A DNA stretch of 6,373 nucleotides from Candidatus Woykebacteria bacterium GWB1_45_5. GTDB taxonomy: Bacteria; Patescibacteriota; Microgenomatia; Woykebacterales; RBG-16-39-9b. Below are positions 1 through 5,268 of the stretch, piece by piece. The translations under genes and the position numbers were made by a program. Under the pieces are notes generated by a model that searched no databases, was not told the origin of the DNA, and saw only the letters and a list, made by a program, of their open reading frames with translations. The stretch covers positions 1 through 6,373 of the forward strand of contig MHCO01000002.1 in NCBI GenBank assembly GCA_001816645.1. Reading direction: 5' to 3'. Numbering within the stretch: position 1 is the stretch's first letter; each line of letters opens with the position of its first letter.

Positions 1-77
1 TCAATAAAGGCTAAAACGCTAGGTACAATAGCGAGGCTTAAAACTAGCAAAATTAAAACAACAAAGCGTTTCAACAT
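1..77 (-). CDS. Partial secreted protein (signal peptide only), downstream of ftsX
   Basis: Only the first 25 codons are inside the window; the gene runs off the left edge. It begins at an ATG (75-77) 5 nt after the ftsX stop. The visible peptide starts MLKRF, continues with a hydrophobic stretch of about 16 residues (VVLILLVLSLAIVPSV), and has a possible signal-peptidase site near VLA at residues 22-24. This is a classic n-/h-region export signal. The spacing makes it the third gene of the ftsE-ftsX operon. FtsEX is known to activate periplasmic or extracellular peptidoglycan hydrolases or their activators (EnvC/M23, PcsB, RipC, CwlO), so such a protein is a plausible identity. This is inferred from position only, because no catalytic domain is visible. 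No good Shine-Dalgarno sequence precedes the ATG, so translation may be coupled to ftsX. Confidence 0.7.
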   Translation of the reverse strand, partial: MLKRFVVLILLVLSLAIVPSVLAFI

Positions 78-82
78 AAAAT

Positions 83-964
83 CTAAATACTCAAATACTT
101 TCTAGTCGCTACCAGCGAACCAATAACACCAATACTTGTCCCAACCACGATTTCTCCCACCAAAAGATAGAGAAAAATTAGCGGGCTGCCTGGCAAAATC
201 GGCACGCCGGAAAAGATTTTTTCCAAAGCCGGCGTGGCCCAGGTAAAGATTGCCCATAAAAAGCCCGTGGCTACCACACTACTAAGTAGTCCATAAAAAA
301 CGCCCTCGAAGATAAAGGGGGTTCGGATATAACCCGCCGTTGCCCCCACTAGTTTCATTATCTCAATCTCATCTTGGTGAAGAGAAATGTTTAGACCAAT
401 AACAATCAACATAATCAAGAACGTTGTTAACATCAGGAATACCACTACGCTACCACCGACTTTACGAAACGTATCTGACCAAGTATTTAGGGTGTCGACA
501 ATGTTTTTTTGGAACACCACTTCTTCAACTGCCCCCTCGTTTTTCAAAATATCCGCTGCCTTGGAAAGATCTTCCAACTTATAGGTAGAAACTTCGATGC
601 TGGCTGGCAAAATCTCGGCAGTAACAAATTCAGAAAGGATTGGTTCGTTTTTATTTCTCTCTTGGTAAATCTTCAAGGCCTCTTCTTTAGAGATGTAAGT
701 AGTTTTGGAAACCACGCCGGTTTTGGCAAGACCCTCTTGAATTCCTTTCACCTTTTCGGGGCTAGTACCATCTTTCAAGAAAGCAGTCACCTGCGGCCGG
801 GATTCAAAATAAGCAATTAAAGTATTGGAACCTATACTAAGTAAGACAAAGGCCCCAGCCACAAAAAAGGTAAGAAACATCACCAAAAAAGCGGCTAGGG
901 TGTGATAAGGGTTTCTGGTGATTCGGACGATGGCAATTTTGAAAAGACGTGTTAGGTTTCTCAT
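83..964 (-). CDS. ftsX: Cell division ABC transporter-like permease FtsX
   Basis: Membrane partner of FtsE. The FtsEX complex couples ATP hydrolysis at the division site to extracellular peptidoglycan hydrolases and does not move a substrate. The 293-residue length is typical. There is a short cytoplasmic N-terminus, TM1 at about 22-46, an extracellular domain at about 47-168 with the family-like stretches ISKEEAL (91-97) and LPASIEV, then TM2 (about 171-193), TM3 (about 216-241) and TM4 (about 262-286). The cytoplasmic loop DEIEIMKLVGATAGYIR (198-214) after TM2 is the FtsX hallmark that contacts FtsE. The ATG overlaps the ftsE stop in an ATGA arrangement, so the two are probably translationally coupled; no separate Shine-Dalgarno sequence is evident. 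A signal-peptide protein follows after 5 nt. The gene is intact. Confidence 0.95.
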   Translation of the reverse strand: MRNLTRLFKIAIVRITRNPYHTLAAFLVMFLTFFVAGAFVLLSIGSNTLIAYFESRPQVTAFLKDGTSPEKVKGIQEGLAKTGVVSKTTYISKEEALKIYQERNKNEPILSEFVTAEILPASIEVSTYKLEDLSKAADILKNEGAVEEVVFQKNIVDTLNTWSDTFRKVGGSVVVFLMLTTFLIMLIVIGLNISLHQDEIEIMKLVGATAGYIRTPFIFEGVFYGLLSSVVATGFLWAIFTWATPALEKIFSGVPILPGSPLIFLYLLVGEIVVGTSIGVIGSLVATRKYLSI

Positions 965-1647
965 TTATTTTTTTGTTTCGACCCTTTTTGTTTAGTATCG
1001 TGCACCACCCTACCCTTTTGCAGCTCCAGTTTACGGTGCGGAAGGCTAGAGGTAATATCAATATTGTGAGTGGCCATAATCACCGTGGTTCCCAAGTTAT
1101 TTAAGCGGCCGAGAAGCTGCATTACCTCCCAAGCGCTACGAGCATCCAAGTTTCCGGTTGGCTCATCAGCCAGAATTATTTCTGGCCGCATTACCATCGC
1201 CCGAGCAATCGCTGTCCGTTGGGATTCCCCGCCAGAAAGCTGGGAGGGAAAATGGTTCGCTTTATGCTCTAAATTTACTAGTTCCAAGATTTCCTTGGTT
1301 GTTTTATCAATCTCCCGGTCTGGCAAACCCAAAATTTCCAGCGGGAAAGCAACGTTTTCAGCGACCGTTCGTTGAGGCAAAAGTTTAAAATCCTGAAAAA
1401 TCGTCCCCACCTGACGCCGCAAGTGTGGGATACGAGAGGACGGAAGACTAGAGACCTCTAAGCTGTCAACAAAAACCTTGCCAGAACTTGGTAATTCTTC
1501 CCTAATTACCAACTTAAGAATGGTAGATTTGCCTGCACCAGTTGGGCCAACTAAAAAAACAAACTCGGCATCTGCCACCTCAAAGGAGACATCAGCCAAA
1601 GCAACCAGAGAGTCGTATTGTTTCGAGACATCGTGAAAGGCAATCAT
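961..1647 (-). CDS. ftsE: Cell division ATP-binding protein FtsE
   Basis: Cytoplasmic ATPase of the FtsEX complex. All ABC motifs are present in a 228-residue protein of normal family length: Walker A GPTGAGKS (34-41), Q-loop around FQD (84-86), signature LSGGESQR (137-144), Walker B IILADEP with catalytic E162, D-loop NLD (166-168) and H-loop H194 in MATHN. The signature has Ser142 where FtsE commonly has Gln, a conservative variant seen across ABC proteins. The segment [19 protein letters not shown] after the Q-loop and DEPTGNLD match the FtsE/LolD group, and the overlapping downstream ftsX settles the assignment. It is the first gene of the operon. The leader before the ATG has no Shine-Dalgarno sequence but contains a small hairpin (1653-1671). 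The last 13 residues are a Lys-rich tail. Confidence 0.96.
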   Translation of the reverse strand: MIAFHDVSKQYDSLVALADVSFEVADAEFVFLVGPTGAGKSTILKLVIREELPSSGKVFVDSLEVSSLPSSRIPHLRRQVGTIFQDFKLLPQRTVAENVAFPLEILGLPDREIDKTTKEILELVNLEHKANHFPSQLSGGESQRTAIARAMVMRPEIILADEPTGNLDARSAWEVMQLLGRLNNLGTTVIMATHNIDITSSLPHRKLELQKGRVVHDTKQKGSKQKNK

Positions 1648-1652
1648 AAACA

Positions 1653-1671
1653 GGTCAGGAAAAACCAGACC
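1653..1671 (-). repeat. Small hairpin in the ftsE 5' leader
   Basis: Read on the minus strand, GGTCTGG and CCTGACC flank a TTTTT loop. They form a 7-position stem with one T-T mismatch, ending 5 nt before the ftsE ATG. The predicted transcript start lies only a few bases upstream, so the mRNA would begin almost at the stem. A 5'-end stabilising stem or a translation-modulating structure is possible. The function is inference. Confidence 0.4.
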
Positions 1672-1679
1672 GCTTTAAT

Positions 1680-1708
1680 AGAATAGCAGATCCGAAGCTA
1701 AAAAACAA
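1680..1708 (-). promoter_or_regulatory. Candidate promoter for ftsE-ftsX
   Basis: On the minus strand, TTGTTT (1703-1708) and TATTCT (1680-1685) are separated by 17 nt. The -35 box is weak (only TTG matches) and the -10 box matches 4 of 6 sigma-70-type positions. The predicted start near 1673 gives a leader of about 25 nt before the ftsE ATG. It sits in the divergent intergenic region, where a promoter for the operon is expected. Confidence 0.45.
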
Positions 1709-1763
1709 CCCCACCTGCCTGGTTAAAATTCAAGACCCACTCTTGAGCGTAGCTAACGGTGGA

Positions 1764-1792
1764 TTGACTTAGCTGTTTTCAAGTAATATTCT
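1764..1792 (+). promoter_or_regulatory. Candidate promoter for the lamin-tail gene and tsaE
   Basis: TTGACT (1764-1769; 5 of 6 to consensus), a 17-nt spacer, and TATTCT (1787-1792; 4 of 6). The -10 box ends 9 nt before the ATG at 1802, so the transcript would start at or within about 3 nt of the start codon. A leaderless mRNA is therefore predicted, consistent with the lack of a Shine-Dalgarno sequence. It would also drive the overlapping tsaE. Confidence 0.6.
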
Positions 1793-1801
1793 GTCGCTAC
1801 T

Positions 1802-2908
1802 ATGCTTGTTGTTCTTTTTGTTCTTTTAGCTACATTTTTGCTTTCCTCCGACACCTATGCCGCTGAAACTAGTGTTGTCCTAAACGAAATCTACGCACCA
1901 ACCAGTTCTGAGGATTGGGTCGAGCTTTATAACGCTGGCGGCAGCGAAATCGACCTAAGTGGCTGGGAGCTGCGGGACGCAGCTACCACGCCAATGAAAA
2001 CCATCCCCGACAATACCCGCATCCCACCAAGCGGCCTCTTGGTTTTCGAAGTTTCTAATCGATTAAATAATAGCGGTGACACAGTAAGACTAGTGGATAA
2101 AAATGGCATGGAAGTAGATCGGTTTGAATACAGCTCATCCACCGCTAACAAGTCTTTCGCCCGTCTGACCGATGGGAAAGATTGGCAGGTCGATCAAAAC
2201 CCAACAAAAGGGAGCACAAACGGCACTAAACCACCTGGTGATACAATCCTACCGCCCAGTACGGGCCAGGTTTTTCTGACCGAATTTATGCCTAACCCGA
2301 ACGGCGGAAACGAATGGGCAGAAGTTTATAATCCCCAAGATTTCGAGATTAATATCGGTGGTTGGAAAATCGACGATATTGAAGGAGCCTCGTCTCCTTA
2401 TTCGATCCCTGAAGGGACAAAAATTGATGGTAAAAGTTATGCAGTTTTTTCATTCTCGGCAAAGTTAAATAACTCTGGTGACACGATTCGCCTATTAAAC
2501 CCCTCTGGAGAAGTGGTCGAAAGCCGCTCTTTCGGGGAAACAACTAAGGGTATTTCTTTTGCCAAAGACTCTCAAGGAAATTGGCAAATTACCGCTACGC
2601 CGACACCAGGTGCAACCAACAAGATCACCCCAGTCGACGGATCAACCAAGTCGTCAACCGCTAAAACCACCGGTAAAAGTAAAACCTCTGTTACCCAAAC
2701 CAGTCCTACCCTTCCCACGATCACTAACCAAGAGCTAGGAAACCCGTCTTTTGAACCTAGCTCTGGAGCCAGCGGAAAAGTCGCCGGCGCAACTAGCCAA
2801 TCTACAAACAGTAAAAACTTATCCACATTGTTAATCGCCGCTGGTTTTTCCTTCTTAGTCACCGCCATCGCTTGGCCGATTCTCGAAAAAAACCTATGGA
2901 AAAAGTAA
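1802..2908 (+). CDS. Exported membrane-anchored protein with two lamin-tail (LTD) domains
   Basis: A 368-residue surface protein of unknown specific role. Residues 1-21 form a hydrophobic export signal ending near TYAA, but it has no Lys or Arg before the hydrophobic core. An in-frame TAA at 1784-1786 and the absence of another start codon make this ATG the first available start. Two lamin-tail-type immunoglobulin-like domains follow, at about 24-140 and 156-272. Each has a start like VLNEI/FLTEF, the W-(V/A)-E-(L/V)-YN motif, GGW or SGW, LNNSGDT(V/I)RL, and an end like NPTKGSTN/TPTPGATN, so they are internal duplicates. A Ser/Thr/Gly-rich linker (about 273-338) leads to a C-terminal transmembrane helix (about 340-361) and a basic tail (KKNLWKK-like). 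There is no LPXTG. LTD domains occur in many exported bacterial proteins, often beside nucleases or cell-wall domains; here they are the only domains. The downstream tsaE overlaps its end. Confidence 0.85.
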   Translation: MLVVLFVLLATFLLSSDTYAAETSVVLNEIYAPTSSEDWVELYNAGGSEIDLSGWELRDAATTPMKTIPDNTRIPPSGLLVFEVSNRLNNSGDTVRLVDKNGMEVDRFEYSSSTANKSFARLTDGKDWQVDQNPTKGSTNGTKPPGDTILPPSTGQVFLTEFMPNPNGGNEWAEVYNPQDFEINIGGWKIDDIEGASSPYSIPEGTKIDGKSYAVFSFSAKLNNSGDTIRLLNPSGEVVESRSFGETTKGISFAKDSQGNWQITATPTPGATNKITPVDGSTKSSTAKTTGKSKTSVTQTSPTLPTITNQELGNPSFEPSSGASGKVAGATSQSTNSKNLSTLLIAAGFSFLVTAIAWPILEKNLWKK

Positions 2909-3405
2909 CCAGGGAATTTACCTCAAAATCCGCAGAGGAAACCAAAAGCTTTGCCAAAAACCTCGCTAAAAAAATCAAAGCCGGGGAGATTGTAGCTCTC
3001 TATGGCTCCCTCGGTGCTGGTAAAACCACTTTTGTCCAAGGTTTGGTAGCCGGATTAGGTTACGAAGGTAGGGTTTTTTCGCCCACCTTTATTTTTGTCA
3101 GACCCTACAAATTAGCGAATAGCAAACACCCGCCCGCCAGGCTTCGCCAGGCGAATCGGGCAGGGAAAACAGGGAACAGAAAGCAGAAAGGGAAGATAAA
3201 GACTTTGTATCATATTGATTTATATCGGGTGGAAAAAGAAACCGACTTAAAAACACTTGGGATCGAAGAATTTCTTGCCGATAAAGACGCTGCCTCGGTC
3301 ATCGAGTGGCCAGAGAAGATTGACAAAATACTACCAAAAGAAACAATCAAAATAAAAATTGAAATAATAGGAGAGAATGAAAGAAGGATTAAAGTTGACG
3401 AGTGA
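2896..3405 (+). CDS. tsaE: tRNA threonylcarbamoyladenosine biosynthesis ATPase TsaE
   Basis: P-loop ATPase that works with TsaB and TsaD to place the threonylcarbamoyl group on A37 of ANN-decoding tRNAs. In 169 residues it shows Walker A GSLGAGKT (37-44), the switch-like SPT (62-64), HIDLYR (106-111), the LGIEEFL segment (121-127) and EWPE (137-140), all in the family order. The expected short link between FVRPYKL and TLYHIDLYR is enlarged by about 28 mostly basic, low-complexity residues (about 74-102). These are encoded by a palindrome with flanking 7-nt repeats and look like an in-frame insertion. The start was set at ATG 2896, which overlaps the upstream gene by 13 nt; a TTG at 2872 would add 8 residues and cannot be excluded. 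No Shine-Dalgarno sequence is seen, so coupling to the upstream gene is likely. The 3' end overlaps the opposing prenyltransferase by 17 bp. tsaB and tsaD are not in the window. Confidence 0.93.
   Translation: MEKVTREFTSKSAEETKSFAKNLAKKIKAGEIVALYGSLGAGKTTFVQGLVAGLGYEGRVFSPTFIFVRPYKLANSKHPPARLRQANRAGKTGNRKQKGKIKTLYHIDLYRVEKETDLKTLGIEEFLADKDAASVIEWPEKIDKILPKETIKIKIEIIGENERRIKVDE
3112..3196 (+). repeat. Palindromic repeat-like insertion inside tsaE, flanked by 7-nt repeats
   Basis: The core at 3129-3165 is an imperfect GC-rich palindrome. The outer arms are GCCCG (3132-3136) and CGGGC (3157-3161), extended by CCC (3129-3131) and GGG (3163-3165) with one bulged A. The inner arms are two GCCAGGC copies (3136-3142 and 3146-3152) around TTC, which pair with each other except for a central A-A mismatch. 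On the left, TTAGCGA and ATAGCAA are spaced 7 nt apart. On the right, AACAGGG, AACAGAA and AGCAGAA repeat with a 7-nt period. The segment keeps the tsaE frame open and falls exactly where TsaE homologues have a short loop. It resembles REP-like or Rickettsia-type palindromic elements that enter coding sequence. Whether copies exist elsewhere in this genome cannot be seen here. Confidence 0.65.
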
Positions 3406-4516
3406 GTAGGTAGTCGGCAGCTTGCAAAAGGTAAGCCTTACCTTCCCCCTCCAATTTCTCCTCATAAATCGCCTCTTTTGCTTGCTTAATCAACCTATTG
3501 GCTAAGTTTTGCGAATACTCAAGGGCTCCGCTGCTTCGAATGATTGCCCGCACGTTTTCGATCTCTTTTTCATTTGCCTTACGTTTGCCCAACACTTCAT
3601 CCAAAATCTTTCGCTCCGCGGGACCAGAAAATTCATAAGCTTTAATCACAAGGAGAGTTTTCTTTCCCTCCTTAATATCCGAATCGGTCGGTTTACCGGT
3701 CTGTTCCTCTTGGCCGAAAGTTCCCAAGATATCATCTTGAATCTGGAAAGCTTGCCCCAAGGGGATGGCGTAATTAGAGAAGATAGTTAGTGCTTCCTCT
3801 TCGGCCCCAGCTAAACAGGCGCCGATGTGGAGGGGCCGCTCCATTGTATATTTGGCAGTTTTATATTCGAGGATCTTTAGCACATCTGCCTCGGAAATTT
3901 GTTTTTTGACCGAAGCAAGAACATCTAAGTATTCGCCAAAAATTACTTGCTTTTTATTGAGATCAAAGTAATTTTTAGCCCGCCGGATCCTTTCCGCCGG
4001 GAAGGGGGCGGTATTTAGTAGCTCGTCAGCGAAGGAGAAGGCGAGGTCGCCCGCTAACAAAGCCGCCACCAAGCCAAAGTCTTCGGGGCTGCCAGTGAAA
4101 TTGCGCCTTTTATGAAAATCTTCGAAAACTCGGTGGACCGAAGGATTACCTCTTCGCAAGTCGGCTTTATCAATAATATCATCATGAATCAGGGCAAAGG
4201 CGTGCATCACCTCGATCGCTGAAGAAGCGTATAATATTGCATCGTGGGAACGCCCTCCGCAGGCGATGTATCCTGCGTAGGCAAAGGCAGGGCGGATTTT
4301 TTTACCACCGTTTTGGACGAACCGCCTTACTTCTTCAACCAGAACCACTGATTCCGGATCTACTAAAGCAGCTTCCCTTATCTTCTCGGTAAAATAGGCG
4401 TCTAAAAACGGGTCTAGTTGTCTTTTAAACCAGACGAGGTACTGCAGGGCGCGTTTGCCCGAAGTTTCAATTGAACGATCAATCGCTAGTTCTGGATATA
4501 AAAAAACATCCCTCAT
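3389..4516 (-). CDS. Short-chain polyprenyl (geranylgeranyl/farnesyl-type) diphosphate synthase
   Basis: Trans-prenyltransferase that condenses allylic diphosphates with isopentenyl diphosphate. Numbered from ATG 4514-4516 (375 aa), it has GGKKIRP (70-76, diphosphate binding), the first Asp-rich motif DDIID (112-116) followed by LRRG (120-123), KT (219-220), and the second Asp motif as DDILG (261-265) followed by GKPTDSDIKEGKKT (274-287). This DDILG...TGKP...EGKKT form is typical of geranylgeranyl-diphosphate-type synthases. Phe107 lies five residues before the first motif, a position where an aromatic residue limits chain length, which suggests C15-C20 products (inference). An upstream ATG at 4603 would add 29 residues lying over a hairpin and the promoter, with no family similarity, so the internal ATG was chosen. 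The 3' end overlaps tsaE tail to tail by 17 bp. Confidence 0.92.
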   Translation of the reverse strand: MRDVFLYPELAIDRSIETSGKRALQYLVWFKRQLDPFLDAYFTEKIREAALVDPESVVLVEEVRRFVQNGGKKIRPAFAYAGYIACGGRSHDAILYASSAIEVMHAFALIHDDIIDKADLRRGNPSVHRVFEDFHKRRNFTGSPEDFGLVAALLAGDLAFSFADELLNTAPFPAERIRRAKNYFDLNKKQVIFGEYLDVLASVKKQISEADVLKILEYKTAKYTMERPLHIGACLAGAEEEALTIFSNYAIPLGQAFQIQDDILGTFGQEEQTGKPTDSDIKEGKKTLLVIKAYEFSGPAERKILDEVLGKRKANEKEIENVRAIIRSSGALEYSQNLANRLIKQAKEAIYEEKLEGEGKAYLLQAADYLLTRQL

Positions 4517-4532
4517 ACAAGATTTAAAGTAG

Positions 4533-4561
4533 ATTTTACCACAAGAAAATATTTTTTTGAA
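4533..4561 (-). promoter_or_regulatory. Candidate promoter for the polyprenyl synthase
   Basis: On the minus strand, TTCAAA (4556-4561; 4 of 6) and TAAAAT (4533-4538; 5 of 6) are separated by 17 nt. The predicted start near 4526 gives a leader of about 10 nt before ATG 4516. There is no Shine-Dalgarno sequence. The position argues against the longer reading frame that starts at 4603. Confidence 0.55.
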
Positions 4562-4571
4562 GCGGTAGAAA

Positions 4572-4604
4572 GGTGGCGCCTTCGGAGGGTGAAAAGGCGC
4601 CATC
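4572..4604 (-). terminator. Strong hairpin between the Gre-like gene and the prenyl synthase; possible terminator
   Basis: TGGCGCC (4574-4580) and GGCGCCA (4596-4602) are perfect complements, extended to a 9-bp stem by one G-T and one G-C pair, around a 15-nt loop. It lies 21 nt after the stop of the Gre-like gene on the minus strand and just upstream of the next promoter, where a terminator would sit. The bases after the stem on that strand (TTTCTACC) are only weakly T-rich, so it may be a poor intrinsic terminator, an mRNA 3' stabiliser, or a dispersed palindrome. Confidence 0.45.
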
Positions 4605-4625
4605 CCAATGATCGTGAGTGGCTCT

Positions 4626-5135
4626 CTACCCGGCTCTCTCCCTCAACCTTCGAGCGAGAATGATACGAATCCATTGTTCTCCTTTTCGAGTCTGGACCTT
4701 TATACGTTGGCCGACCCGCTTTCCCAACATCGCCCTAGCAACAAGGCAATCTGGGTGTAGCATGTATGGCACCGAAAACCCAGGAATTGTAAGGCCAACG
4801 TTAGGGATAACCAGAGTCTGCGGTCTCTTCTCGCCCTCAATGATGAAGGTAACCTGTGTCCCCCTTTCAACTATCTTAACTTTTTCCGCCGGCTCACCAA
4901 CCCTTACCTGCTGAAGTAGGGCTTGGCAACGCTCAAGTTGGCTTCGATAAAGCCACCGCTCGACTCGTCTCTGTGCGTCGCTCGCGCGGTCGCCTAGGTC
5001 ACCAACCGAAAACCTTTCCTCCGTACCTCCTCCGAAAGTATGGCTTTGACCCCCTCTCCTCCGTTCCATCTGTAATAGAAGATTGGAGAGTTGTCCGTCA
5101 GTTAGCAGGATCCGATCTTCTAGCGGGGAAACCAA
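4626..5135 (-). CDS. GreA/GreB-family transcription elongation factor-like protein, divergent
   Basis: 169 residues, near the usual GreA length. The C-terminal half fits the Gre/FKBP-like RNA-polymerase-binding domain: VERGTQVTF (89-97), a beta-rich middle, then LHPDCLVARAMLGKRVGQRIKV (126-147), corresponding to the GreA pattern S-P-x-x-x-A-L-L-G-K. The N-terminal half resembles the Gre coiled coil: GDLGDRASDA (45-54) aligns with GreA GDLSENAEYDA at the tip that reaches the polymerase active site. Asp46 is kept and the second acidic residue is Asp49 instead of Glu. The first helix is short and interrupted by Gly-rich sequence (about 28-37). The start is TTG (5133-5135), supported by a perfect AAGGAGG (5141-5147) with 5-nt spacing and by an in-frame stop at 5154-5156. 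The protein is Arg-rich, unlike the Lys-rich neighbours. A true cleavage factor or a Gre-like regulator are both possible. Confidence 0.8.
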   Translation of the reverse strand: MVSPLEDRILLTDGQLSNLLLQMERRRGGQSHTFGGGTEERFSVGDLGDRASDAQRRVERWLYRSQLERCQALLQQVRVGEPAEKVKIVERGTQVTFIIEGEKRPQTLVIPNVGLTIPGFSVPYMLHPDCLVARAMLGKRVGQRIKVQTRKGEQWIRIILARRLRERAG

Positions 5136-5140
5136 GACGC

Positions 5141-5147
5141 CCTCCTT
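5141..5147 (-). promoter_or_regulatory. Perfect Shine-Dalgarno sequence that fixes a TTG start
   Basis: AAGGAGG on the minus strand, 5 nt before TTG 5133-5135. It is the strongest ribosome binding site in the window and decides the non-ATG start of the Gre-like gene. Confidence 0.85.
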
Positions 5148-5180
5148 GGAAAGCTACGCCAGGTCCAAAACCGACAGCTC

Positions 5181-5209
5181 TTTTTACCACAAACTGCTCA
5201 ATTTTGCAA
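5181..5209 (-). promoter_or_regulatory. Candidate promoter for the Gre-like gene
   Basis: On the minus strand, TTGCAA (5204-5209; 4 of 6), a 17-nt spacer, and TAAAAA (5181-5186; 4 of 6). The predicted start near 5174 gives a leader of about 38 nt carrying the strong Shine-Dalgarno sequence. Confidence 0.45.
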
Positions 5210-5230
5210 CTTCGGGGCGCTGAGCACCAC

Positions 5231-5259
5231 TTGCTCGTTTGCTTTAAAAGATTTAAGAT
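5231..5259 (+). promoter_or_regulatory. Candidate promoter for the UMP kinase gene
   Basis: TTGCTC (5231-5236; 3 of 6), a 17-nt spacer, and TAAGAT (5254-5259; 4 of 6). The -10 box ends 9 nt before ATG 5269, predicting a leaderless or nearly leaderless transcript. The -35 box overlaps a short inverted repeat, GAGCA (5222-5226) with TGCTC (5232-5236), which could be an operator, though such a short repeat may be chance. Confidence 0.45.
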
Positions 5260-5268
5260 TAATTTTAG

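Noticed and set aside
837..1388. Additional open frames across ftsE and ftsX on both strands
   Set aside because: They lie entirely within two well-recognised genes, overlap essential motifs in other frames and lack ribosome binding sites.
1784..1789. TAATAT as the -10 box of the lamin-tail gene
   Set aside because: It is only 14 nt from the TTGACT box; TATTCT three bases downstream gives the standard 17-nt spacing.
2872..2895. TTG start of tsaE adding eight residues
   Set aside because: The added residues lie entirely within the end of the upstream gene, have no ribosome binding site, and the ATG at 2896 gives a normal TsaE start. It cannot be fully excluded.
3129..3165. Palindrome in tsaE as an intrinsic terminator
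   Set aside because: No T-tract follows on either strand and it sits in the middle of an intact reading frame.
4517..4603. 29-residue N-terminal extension of the prenyl synthase starting at ATG 4601-4603
   Set aside because: It spans the GGCGCC hairpin and the promoter, has no Shine-Dalgarno sequence, is Pro/Lys/Phe-rich without family similarity, and the internal ATG gives a normal N-terminus.
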